In this document: positions 1 to 6,079 of the stretch, piece after piece
How the letters are laid out: each line of letters opens with the position of its first letter
How positions within the stretch are numbered: position 1 is the first letter of the stretch
Assembly (NCBI GenBank): GCA_001778455.1
Contig: MFGX01000112.1
Coordinates: forward strand, 1 to 9,845
Direction of reading: 5' to 3'
DNA length: 9,845 nucleotides
DNA from: Candidatus Fraserbacteria bacterium RBG_16_55_9
GTDB taxonomy: Bacteria > Bipolaricaulota > Bipolaricaulia > RBG-16-55-9
Translations under genes and position numbers: made by a program
The notes under the pieces: model-generated
What the model saw: the letters and a program-made list of their open reading frames with translations, nothing else
Databases searched by the model: none
What the model was told of the DNA's origin: nothing

Positions 1-600
1 CAACAAGCCCAGAAGACCTTCGAACATGTGGCCCAACTGCTCAGCGCCCGTGATCCTTATACCTTCGAGCACTCTAACCAGGTCGCGGATCTCGCAGAAC
101 AGATGGCTCGTAAACTCAAACTGAATCAAGACCACATCGAACAGATCCGATCCGCCGCCATCATCCATGACATTGGCAAACTGGGTGTCCCTGATCGAAT
201 TCTCCAGAAACCCGGCTCCCTCACAGAAGACGAATGGGTCATTATGAAGAAACATCCTGAGATCGGCGCTGACCTTCTGAAGGATCTGGAAATCGACGCC
301 TACATCATCGATGTCGTCCGCCATGAACACGAACGCTCGGACGGCAGCGGTTATCCTAAGGGTCTCCAAGGTAAAGAGATCCCCATCGGGGCACGGATCG
401 TCGCTGTGGCGGACGTCTACAATGCCCTCCCCACCGATCGGCCATACCGACCGGCCTACTCCCAGGAAGAAGCTATAAGGATGATGCGAGAAATGCGCGG
501 GGTAAAGCTCGATGCACAGGTTGTTGATGCACTCTTTTGCGTGCTGGAGGATCTCTCTGCCCAAGCGGCCTACGCTCCCATGAAAGTAGGTGTTCTCTAA
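1..600 (+). CDS. HD-GYP domain protein, C-terminal part (5' end outside window)
   Basis: Predicted cyclic di-GMP phosphodiesterase of the HD-GYP family, which hydrolyses c-di-GMP in the cytoplasm. The frame is open to the first base (Gln-Gln-Ala-Gln-Lys...), so the GTG at 28 is internal and any N-terminal sensor or receiver domain lies outside the window. Visible in order, numbering from the GTG codon: ARDPYTFEHS near residue 7, the HD pair in HDIGK (47-51), LTEDEW and the KKHPEIG histidine near 76, the DGSGYP signature at 105-110, IPIGARIVAVADVY, and DRPYRPAY. The motif usually written HHE-x-x-DG reads EHE here (E100, H101, E102), so one expected metal-ligand histidine is Glu although a His sits one residue earlier. 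The gene ends one base before the next ATG, suggesting co-transcription with the membrane protein downstream. Family assignment is very secure; catalytic activity is less so. Confidence 0.93.
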   Translation, partial: QQAQKTFEHVAQLLSARDPYTFEHSNQVADLAEQMARKLKLNQDHIEQIRSAAIIHDIGKLGVPDRILQKPGSLTEDEWVIMKKHPEIGADLLKDLEIDAYIIDVVRHEHERSDGSGYPKGLQGKEIPIGARIVAVADVYNALPTDRPYRPAYSQEEAIRMMREMRGVKLDAQVVDALFCVLEDLSAQAAYAPMKVGVL

Positions 601-601
601 A

Positions 602-1150
602 ATGCTGCTCCTCTGGGCCTTACCACTTGGTATTGTGGTTGGCTATCTTCGCGGTGGACGCTTATCTCATATGGCAAGACTCGAACTGCGCAGTACATGG
701 CTCATTCTGCTTGCTCTTGCCATCCAATTGCTCATCTTCCCGTTGGGTGCAGGCAAGCAACCTCTCATCCGCTTTGGGACGGAGTATTTCCATCTTGCGT
801 CCTACGCGTTTTTGGTGGGGTTTGTGGTTCTCAATCGACGTGAGTGGGGAATTCTCGCCATGGGAATGGGCATGCTGCTCAACCTGCTCGTGATCACGGT
901 CAATGGAGGGTATATGCCCACCCGACCTGATCTCCTGGAAGCGGCGGGCCGCGGGGAGGCCGCTGCCAAGCTTCGTGAGGTCGGCATCTATGCCAATAAT
1001 ACCCTTATGGAACCGACGACGCCTCTATGGTTCTTAGGGGATGTCTTCTACGCGCCAGAGTGGGTGCCCTTTGCGAACGTCTTCAGTGTGGGAGATCTCC
1101 TTCTCGCCTTGGGATTGATCTTCTTCCTGCAAGCGAAAATGCGCCCCTGA
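602..1150 (+). CDS. DUF5317-like integral membrane protein
   Basis: About 182 residues with roughly five hydrophobic segments (about residues 2-16, 32-48, 63-77, 83-100 and 163-178), so probably an inner-membrane protein. It carries a conserved-looking NGGYMP sequence right after the fourth helix (residues 101-106), then an extramembrane stretch with EPTTPLWFLGD and a final FSVGDLLLALG helix. This pattern matches my memory of the uncharacterised DUF5317 family; no biochemical role is known to me. I chose the ATG at 602, one base after the HD-GYP stop and preceded by AGTAGG about 11 bases upstream. A GTG at 590 in the same frame, overlapping the upstream gene, is possible and would add four residues. 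The close spacing suggests an operon with the HD-GYP protein. The 3' end faces the convergent RHH gene with only 3 bases between stops. Confidence 0.75.
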   Translation: MLLLWALPLGIVVGYLRGGRLSHMARLELRSTWLILLALAIQLLIFPLGAGKQPLIRFGTEYFHLASYAFLVGFVVLNRREWGILAMGMGMLLNLLVITVNGGYMPTRPDLLEAAGRGEAAAKLREVGIYANNTLMEPTTPLWFLGDVFYAPEWVPFANVFSVGDLLLALGLIFFLQAKMRP

Positions 1151-1153
1151 ATA

Positions 1154-1474
1154 TTATGCGGGTTGTTTATTGTGTTGAACTGCTAGAGCCCGCTGTACGT
1201 CCTTCTCGTCGGCAAGCCCCTCTTGAACGAGGATCTCTCCAATGCGCCGCTTGTTGCCCTCTTTCTTCTGGACCTCGAGAGCCTTCTCCACTCCCTTGGT
1301 GTCAACCTTCCTCATGTCAACGAGGATCTCTCCTAGCTTCTTCTGCCCCTCGAAGTACTGCTCCAGAATGGTGAGGATTACGGCGCTGCGGCTCTTTCGA
1401 TCCCGATAGTCCTTCTCATCGATCTTATCGATGAGATACTGGTCCACCTTGGTGTAATAGATCGTCATCTGCAC
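1154..1474 (-). CDS. RHH DNA-binding domain fused to MshEN-like tandem repeat; putative c-di-GMP-responsive regulator
   Basis: A 106-residue cytoplasmic protein with two recognisable parts. Residues 3-42 fit a ribbon-helix-helix (CopG/MetJ-like) fold: a short beta segment (TIYYTKV), a first helix, a turn rich in Arg/Lys/Ser (RKSRSA at 26-31) and a second helix ending in LEQYF. Residues 46-69 and 77-100 are two 24-residue repeats following the pattern (R/K)-hydrophobic-G-x-x-L-V-x-x-(G)-x6-(L/V)-x3-L-x2-Q. This is the arrangement described for MshEN domains, the c-di-GMP-binding N-terminal domains of MshE/GspE-type ATPases. Repeat 1 has Arg55 where the second Gly is expected; repeat 2 keeps Gly86. 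No ATPase follows. Start: GTG, with a strong GGAGGAG ribosome-binding site (about 1483-1489) roughly 8 bases upstream; the in-frame ATG at 1468 is badly spaced. Function as a ligand-controlled repressor or activator is inference. Confidence 0.8.
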   Translation of the reverse strand: MQMTIYYTKVDQYLIDKIDEKDYRDRKSRSAVILTILEQYFEGQKKLGEILVDMRKVDTKGVEKALEVQKKEGNKRRIGEILVQEGLADEKDVQRALAVQHNKQPA

Positions 1475-1545
1475 GGTGCATCTCCTCCTCTTGTTTCTAG
1501 TTGCTCACCGGCACGATTCTATAGGCTTCTCAAACAATATCACGC

Positions 1546-1580
1546 TTTACATGAAAAATCAAGGGAGAAACTCGTGTAAA
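1546..1580. repeat. Imperfect inverted repeat in the divergent intergenic region, candidate operator
   Basis: TTTACATG at 1546-1553 and CGTGTAAA at 1573-1580 are inverted copies with one mismatch in eight, separated by 19 bp. They lie between the RHH regulator gene and the outer-membrane protein gene, where an autoregulatory operator would be expected. The right arm read on the minus strand gives TTTACA, which could also act as a -35 box with a weak TTTCAT 18 bp further on. Operator function is inference, and short repeats of this kind arise by chance. Confidence 0.3.
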
Positions 1581-1639
1581 CTAGGGGCTGCGGTGATCGA
1601 CGCAGACAAGCGCGCCCTATTCTGCAGACAAACTTCCTA

Positions 1640-1667
1640 TGGGCAGGACCCTCTTTCGGCTTATAGT
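1640..1667 (+). promoter_or_regulatory. Predicted sigma-70-type promoter for the outer-membrane protein gene
   Basis: TGGGCA (1640-1645, 4/6 to TTGACA) and TATAGT (1662-1667, 5/6 to TATAAT) are separated by 16 bp. Transcription would start near 1674, leaving a short leader that contains the ribosome-binding site GGGAGGGG just before the ATG at 1701. This is a consensus match by eye only. Confidence 0.4.
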
Positions 1668-1700
1668 GCAATGATGCCACATGGGAGGGGAGTGAGCCAG

Positions 1701-2273
1701 ATGCAACACACAAACATGCGCTTGATGGTTACACTCGTTGGATTGTTCACAGTCGTTCTCTTCAGCTCACCGGCAGTCGCTCAGGATGAGTTCTTCAATC
1801 CGCAACGGGGCATTGGGTTATCGATCTCGTTCCCCTTTGCCTTCTTACCCGCGGTGCCTCTTACCACATCTTCCACGTTCTTCTTGAACCTGGTTGCGCA
1901 AGGACAGCTCAATCAGCAGCTCGTTAATCAACTGGAACTGCGCTTCTTCTTCGATTCCTTAGGCTTCCAGACAGCCTTGACATCTCTACGCGAATCGATG
2001 CTCGTATTGTTCTCTTCCTCGCCAGCCGTCTTCTATCTCGGAAGCGGTATTGGAGCCTTCCCCATCCGAGTCCCGGCGGTTCCATCGGACGGGCTCTTGC
2101 TCTCCTTTCTCCTCAGAGCAGGATTCGAAGTGCAAGTCGCTTCTTTTGGCCTATTCTTGGACGTTTCTTACGAGACCATGCCGCAACCGTTCGCGGACAT
2201 TGCCGGCGGGACCTTCTCACCGGCAACCATTTCCGCTCTCCTCCTCAGCTTCGGTGTACTCATTCACTTCTAG
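1701..2273 (+). CDS. Exported protein with predicted small outer-membrane beta-barrel features
   Basis: About 190 residues that I cannot assign to a named family. The N-terminus is a clear Sec signal peptide: MRLMV followed by a hydrophobic core and SSPAVA|Q, with predicted cleavage after residue 27. The mature part (about 163 residues) has many alternating hydrophobic/polar stretches and glycines, such as GIGLSISFPFAF, YLGSGIGAFPI and FGLFLDVSY. It ends in LLLSFGVLIHF, with the terminal aromatic residue typical of outer-membrane beta-barrels recognised by BamA. The size would suit an eight-stranded barrel. The ATG at 1701 follows GGAGGGG by about 10 bases. The frame stays open back to 1476, but that stretch has no ribosome-binding site and would bury the signal peptide. 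The gene is divergent from the RHH regulator gene, so it is a plausible regulatory target. The barrel assignment is inference. Confidence 0.7.
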   Translation: MQHTNMRLMVTLVGLFTVVLFSSPAVAQDEFFNPQRGIGLSISFPFAFLPAVPLTTSSTFFLNLVAQGQLNQQLVNQLELRFFFDSLGFQTALTSLRESMLVLFSSSPAVFYLGSGIGAFPIRVPAVPSDGLLLSFLLRAGFEVQVASFGLFLDVSYETMPQPFADIAGGTFSPATISALLLSFGVLIHF

Positions 2274-2309
2274 TGTCTCAACCTAGATCGACTCTAGCGT
2301 CCCTCCCCA

Positions 2310-2339
2310 GGCTTTTTCGTCGAACTCCAGACGAAAGCC
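2310..2339 (+). terminator. Candidate transcription terminator hairpin after the exported-protein gene
   Basis: GGCTTT(TT)CGTC at 2310-2321 pairs with GACGAAAGCC at 2330-2339 around an 8-base loop: a ten-pair stem with a two-base bulge. It lies 37 bases after the stop codon and just before the yicC promoter, a natural terminator position. No strong T-run follows (CTATTTG), so efficiency is uncertain. Confidence 0.4.
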
Positions 2340-2343
2340 CTAT

Positions 2344-2373
2344 TTGCGACCACTTCCGTAGAAGGCCTATAAT
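2344..2373 (+). promoter_or_regulatory. Predicted sigma-70-type promoter of yicC
   Basis: TTGCGA (2344-2349, 4/6 to TTGACA) and a perfect TATAAT (2368-2373) are separated by 18 bp. The start site would fall near 2380-2381, only about five bases before the yicC ATG at 2386. The intervening bases (CTCCTCTACATT) contain no Shine-Dalgarno sequence, so the transcript would be effectively leaderless. Confidence 0.55.
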
Positions 2374-2385
2374 CTCCTCTACATT

Positions 2386-3252
2386 ATGATCACAAGCATG
2401 ACCGGATACGGAGAAGCATCCGGGCAGGGAAACGGCTGGATTGTGTCGGTCAAGATCAAGACGCTCAATCACCGATACCTCGACCCCCAGATCAAAGGCC
2501 TCGATGGCTACGAAGCCCTGGAACTCCAAGCACTCGATCTATTAAAAGGGGGCTTCCATCGTGGCCGCGTCGAAGTCACTGTCCAGTTTCAGCGAGAGGT
2601 CGATGACCTCCCTGCGCTGGACTTGACCACAGCCCGACAGCACTATAAGACACTGAAGAAACTGGCCGGGGAGCTTGAGTTGGACGATCAGATCACGTTG
2701 GATCATCTCATCCGCATGGGAGGGGCGATCAAGCCTCTTTCTCTTGACCCCACGGGGTTATGGCCGGTGTTGGAGCAGGCCCTCACGGAGGCTATGGCTG
2801 TCGTCCAGAGGATGCGCTGTCGGGAAGGAGACGCACTGGCTGCGGAGCTGACTCAGTTATGGGAAGCCATCACAGTTGAGCTCTCGACCGTAGAGGTCCG
2901 TGTGCCTGAACTGAAGCGGCTTTATAAGGAACGACTTGAGCAACGAATCAGTGAACTCGTTCAAAACATGAAGCTGGATTCGGATCGTATCGAACAAGAG
3001 GTGGCGCTCTGGGCGGAACGCTCGGACATCTCGGAAGAGATCGCTCGACTGAAGATCCATCTTGCGGCTGCTGAAAAGGCGATGGAAAGCGCTGAGGCTG
3101 CCGGTCGCACGCTCGATTTCCTCGCTCAGGAGATGTCCCGCGAGGTGAACACCATGGCCGCCAAGGTGAGAGATGGGGATATTGCCCAGCGGCTCATCGA
3201 GGCAAAGGGCATTATTGAGCGCGTGAGAGAACAGGTGAGGAACATTGAGTGA
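2386..3252 (+). CDS. yicC: YicC/YloC family endoribonuclease
   Basis: A 288-residue protein matching the YicC family over its full length (the E. coli protein is about the same size). The N-terminus MITSMTGYGEA and the NHRYLD motif near residue 28 are hallmark YicC_N features, followed by GRVEVTV near residue 60. The C-terminal half holds SDISEEIARLKIHL, LDFLAQEMSREVNTMAAK and the closing EQVRNIE, typical of the family's second (DUF1732) domain. YicC proteins are reported as metal-dependent endoribonucleases; E. coli YicC acts on the small RNA RyhB. The ATG start gives the exact canonical N-terminus, yet no ribosome-binding site precedes it, in line with a near-leaderless transcript. In many bacteria yicC is followed by gmk; here a cytidylate kinase-like gene follows after 28 bases. 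Confidence 0.95.
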   Translation: MITSMTGYGEASGQGNGWIVSVKIKTLNHRYLDPQIKGLDGYEALELQALDLLKGGFHRGRVEVTVQFQREVDDLPALDLTTARQHYKTLKKLAGELELDDQITLDHLIRMGGAIKPLSLDPTGLWPVLEQALTEAMAVVQRMRCREGDALAAELTQLWEAITVELSTVEVRVPELKRLYKERLEQRISELVQNMKLDSDRIEQEVALWAERSDISEEIARLKIHLAAAEKAMESAEAAGRTLDFLAQEMSREVNTMAAKVRDGDIAQRLIEAKGIIERVREQVRNIE

Positions 3253-3280
3253 AGATCTTCCCGTGGTGATTGCCTAAGGC

Positions 3281-3820
3281 GTGCTAAAGAAAATCACGAT
3301 CAGTGGTCCGCCCGGAAGTGGGAAGAGCACGACATCGTCTCTCTTGGCTCAGAAGCTAAAGGTGGGGCACATCTCCGCAGGCGAGATGTTCCGCCGCATC
3401 GCGAAAGAAGCGGAACTCTCTCTCGAGGAGCTGGGTCATCGAGCTGAGAGTGATTGGCACATCGATCGAGAGCTGGACGCTCGGATGCTCGAGCTTTTAC
3501 GTAAGAGAAAGCAAGGTGTCTTTGACGGCAGGCTTACGGGGTATCTCGCTCACAAACACCAGATACGTTCGTTAAAGATCTATCTGGATGCACACTTCGA
3601 TGTCCGCATCCAGCGGATCATGAACCGCGAGAAGAAAGACCGAGCGGCCGTGGAGCGGGATATCAGAAGTAGAGAGCGATCCGAGCGGAGCCGGTACATG
3701 AATATCTACGGCGTGGATCTGACCGATAGATCCTTCTTTGATCTCGTGATGAACTCCTCCAGGCTACTGCCTGAGGAAATCGTGGAACAGATCGTGAGGG
3801 CTTTGACAACATTTAACTGA
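3281..3820 (+). CDS. Archaeal-type cytidylate kinase (AAA/P-loop NMP kinase)
   Basis: A 179-residue P-loop kinase predicted to phosphorylate CMP/dCMP with ATP. The Walker A motif is GPPGSGKST (residues 9-17), followed by GHISAGEMFRR (29-39). LSLEELGHRAESD (46-58) and IDRELDAR (61-68) come next, then DGRLTGYLAH from 82. A basic LID-like region leads into RYMNIYGVDLTDRSFFDLV, ending with PEEIVEQIV. This order matches the short archaeal CMP kinases and differs clearly from the bacterial cmk also present in this window. The GTG start places the P-loop correctly, and a TAA two codons upstream rules out extension; the ribosome-binding site is weak. It probably shares the yicC transcript. Its 3' end overlaps the convergent plsY gene by 8 bases. 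Substrate could differ (another NMP), since it sits in the usual gmk slot, but the sequence does not resemble Gmk. Confidence 0.82.
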   Translation: MLKKITISGPPGSGKSTTSSLLAQKLKVGHISAGEMFRRIAKEAELSLEELGHRAESDWHIDRELDARMLELLRKRKQGVFDGRLTGYLAHKHQIRSLKIYLDAHFDVRIQRIMNREKKDRAAVERDIRSRERSERSRYMNIYGVDLTDRSFFDLVMNSSRLLPEEIVEQIVRALTTFN

Positions 3821-4394
3821 GTTTGTGCTCCTCTCCTCGAAGTAGTCTCTGAAGATTCTCCCGATGCTGAAAGGCGCTCAGTGCAGCCAGCCCAGCCATC
3901 AGGCCAATGGCTTCGGGCGAAGTCGTCCCCCAGAGCATCAAGCAGAAAGGTGAAGCAAGAAGCGCAGCAACAGAAGCGATGGACACATAGCGAGTCGCCC
4001 AGGCTACTAGCCCCCAGAGGGCAAGAGTAATGAGCAGTGCGGGCCAGGAGATCGCAAGCAAAATTCCTAGAGAAGTGGCCACACCTTTGCCGCTCTTAAA
4101 ATGTAGAAAGATGCTCCAATTGTGACCGGCAACGGAAAAAACAGATAGCCAAATGGGCAGCGACCAGATCATAGCCAGATAAGCAGAGAGTGCTCCTTTG
4201 GCCGCATCGAGGGCGAGTGCCAAGAGACCGTAAGGCAGACCGACGGAGCGGGCGACGTTTGTGGCTCCGACATTGCCACTGCCTACGCGCTGAAGAGGAA
4301 CACCGCGGGCTTTCGCAATGAAGTAACTGAAAGGAACCGAGCCAAGTAGATAGCTAAACAACGAGTAGGCGAAGAGTGCGGGGAAGTCGGCCAA
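3813..4394 (-). CDS. plsY: Acyl-phosphate:glycerol-3-phosphate acyltransferase PlsY
   Basis: An inner-membrane enzyme that transfers an acyl group from acyl-phosphate to glycerol-3-phosphate, the first step of phosphatidic-acid synthesis. The 193 residues are strongly hydrophobic with several membrane spans. The three PlsY motifs are present: GSGNVGATN (38-46), GHNWSIFLHFKSGKGVAT (90-107) and HRENLQRLLRGEE near the C-terminus (177-189). The second motif is usually FKGGKG; here the first Gly is Ser101. LDAAKG (62-67) is also conserved. The start is an apparent TTG, 5 bases after the rpsA stop, giving a normal N-terminus before SYLLGSVPF; no ATG lies nearby in frame. It is the last gene of the minus-strand run and supplies lysophosphatidate for the PlsC encoded upstream. 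A PlsX gene is not visible in the window. Confidence 0.95.
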   Translation of the reverse strand: MADFPALFAYSLFSYLLGSVPFSYFIAKARGVPLQRVGSGNVGATNVARSVGLPYGLLALALDAAKGALSAYLAMIWSLPIWLSVFSVAGHNWSIFLHFKSGKGVATSLGILLAISWPALLITLALWGLVAWATRYVSIASVAALLASPFCLMLWGTTSPEAIGLMAGLAALSAFQHRENLQRLLRGEEHKLS

Positions 4395-4399
4395 AGGCC

Positions 4400-6079
4400 T
4401 TAGACGAGTCCCTTCCCCTTCAGGTGCTCACGGAGAGTGAGCGCCTCGTGCCCAACCTCTTCTTCGGGTTGTTGTTGCTCCTGCGGTTGTTGTACCTTGG
4501 GCTCCTCGGGTTTGAGATGCACGTTTCTCAGCGAGAGTCTTACCTGACGCTTCTCCTCGTTGATGCCAATGATTCGAGCCTGCACTTGGTCGCCCGCGTG
4601 GAGCACATCCGCTGGCTTATTGATGCGCTCCTCCGAGATCTCCGAGACGTGGATGAGTCCCTCCACTTCGTCGGTGATGCGGCAGAAGGCGCCAAAGTCC
4701 TTGAGTTCCGTGATCGCGCCATCCACCAGGGTTCCGACGGGATAATCTTCCACGAAGCGATGCCAAGGGTCTTCCTTCAGCTCTCGCAGGGAGAGCCGGA
4801 TCTTGCGCCGGGGGCTGTCGCACTTGATCACTTTTACCGTGACCTCGTCTCCCTCTTTGAGGACCTCATTCGGATGAGAGACCCGCTCCCAGCTCATCTC
4901 GGAGATGTGGAGCAGTGCTTCCACCCCTTCTTCCAGCTGGACAAAGGCTCCGAAGTCCAGAAGCTTGGTGACCTTGCCCGTGGCCACAGATCCTTCCGGA
5001 TACTTCTTCTCAATGCTCTCCCACGGATCAGGCTGAGCTCTCCTCATGCTGAGGGAGATCCGGCGGTGAGGCTCGTCTACATCGAGGACAATGACCTCGA
5101 CGGTATCTCCTTCTTTGACGACCTCGCGTGGGTTCTCAGGAAATCCCCACGAGAGTTCCGAGACGTGGACCAAGCCCTCGACGTCCTCCTCCAGCCGCAC
5201 GAAGGCGCCGAAATCTGTGATGGCAACGACGGCACCCTCGATCTTCTTGCCTGCCGCATAGCGTGCGGCCAGGCCGGTCCAAGGATCGGGGCGCGTCTGC
5301 TTGATGGAGAGCGATATGCGCTGCTTCTGTTTATCGACATCTAAGATCTTGACCTTGACGCGATCGCCCACTTTGTACGTGTTGGGCGGAGCCGGTAGAT
5401 CCTTCCAGCTGATCTCCGAGCGGTGCACCAGTCCCTCAAATCCGCCGACGTCCACAAAGAGCCCGAAATCCACAATGCTCTTGATCTGTCCTTCGATCAT
5501 CTCGCCCGCTTTGACCTTGGAGAAGATCTCTTCCAACCGCTTTCTTTCCAAAGCGCGCAGATATTCCTTGTGGGAGACCACCAGGTTCTTCTCCCGACGG
5601 TTGAGTTCGAGGATCTTGAGCTGGATCTCCTGGCCTCGCAGTTTCTCGATGTCGGGCGGCAGATCTCCCCCCAAGTGCGATCCAGGGAGAAACGCTCGGA
5701 TGCCCTTTAGGTTCACGTTATATCCGGCATCTCGAACGACGCTTTCGACCACCCCAAGAACGGGTTCACCGTTCTTGTAATGTCGCTCCAGTTCTCCGAT
5801 CCACTTCTCGTAGATCGCCTGCTTCTCGGAGACGTAGATCGTCCCCTCTTCCTCATCAATATAGGTAATAATCACTTCGAGCTCTTCTCCGGACTCGATG
5901 CGGCCCTGCCGGAAGGGGGCGAGCTCCTGAGGTCTCAGTTGGGCTTCCGATTTGTACCCGATGTCGACGAGAATCACTTGCTCCGTCATCTGCACGACGC
6001 GTCCGTGCAGAACGTCCCCTCGACTGTAGAGTTGCACGTCCTTGGCCTCGAAGAATTCTCCCATCTTACTGTTCGCCAT
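4400..6079 (-). CDS. rpsA: 30S ribosomal protein S1
   Basis: A 559-residue protein, close to the length of E. coli S1 (557), that binds mRNA on the 30S subunit and helps initiation on structured or weakly Shine-Dalgarno-led messages. Six S1 RNA-binding repeats are visible at about residues 21-88, 104-171, 192-260, 277-347, 363-433 and 449-519. Repeats 3-6 carry the classic DFG-(L/A)-F and VEGL-(V/I)-H-x-SE(I/L)S patterns with closing RISLS/RLSL strands. Repeats 1 and 2 are divergent, as usual for the ribosome-binding repeats. A Gln/Glu-rich tail follows (521-545). The ATG start directly abuts the ispH stop (TAAATG), with only a weak GGGTGA upstream. In some Clostridia-like bacteria ispH and rpsA are adjacent or fused; here they are separate. 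The early transcription factor-like low repeats leave no doubt about family. Confidence 0.97.
   Translation of the reverse strand: MANSKMGEFFEAKDVQLYSRGDVLHGRVVQMTEQVILVDIGYKSEAQLRPQELAPFRQGRIESGEELEVIITYIDEEEGTIYVSEKQAIYEKWIGELERHYKNGEPVLGVVESVVRDAGYNVNLKGIRAFLPGSHLGGDLPPDIEKLRGQEIQLKILELNRREKNLVVSHKEYLRALERKRLEEIFSKVKAGEMIEGQIKSIVDFGLFVDVGGFEGLVHRSEISWKDLPAPPNTYKVGDRVKVKILDVDKQKQRISLSIKQTRPDPWTGLAARYAAGKKIEGAVVAITDFGAFVRLEEDVEGLVHVSELSWGFPENPREVVKEGDTVEVIVLDVDEPHRRISLSMRRAQPDPWESIEKKYPEGSVATGKVTKLLDFGAFVQLEEGVEALLHISEMSWERVSHPNEVLKEGDEVTVKVIKCDSPRRKIRLSLRELKEDPWHRFVEDYPVGTLVDGAITELKDFGAFCRITDEVEGLIHVSEISEERINKPADVLHAGDQVQARIIGINEEKRQVRLSLRNVHLKPEEPKVQQPQEQQQPEEEVGHEALTLREHLKGKGLV

Noticed and set aside
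537..893. 118-codon frame overlapping the HD-GYP and DUF5317 genes
   Set aside because: Overlaps two better-supported genes in another frame, with no recognisable features.
1516..1523. TATAGAAT on the minus strand as -10 box for the regulator
   Set aside because: No acceptable -35 box at 16-18 bp; the TTGTTT nearby is only 8 bp away.
1476..1700. Upstream extension of the exported-protein frame
   Set aside because: No ribosome-binding site, would bury the signal peptide, and overlaps the regulator's own ribosome-binding site. The ATG at 1701 has a strong GGAGGGG.
4376..5344. 322-codon open frame on the plus strand
   Set aside because: Lies antisense to rpsA, whose six S1 repeats are unmistakable. 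The protein resembles nothing I know; it is a codon-bias shadow.
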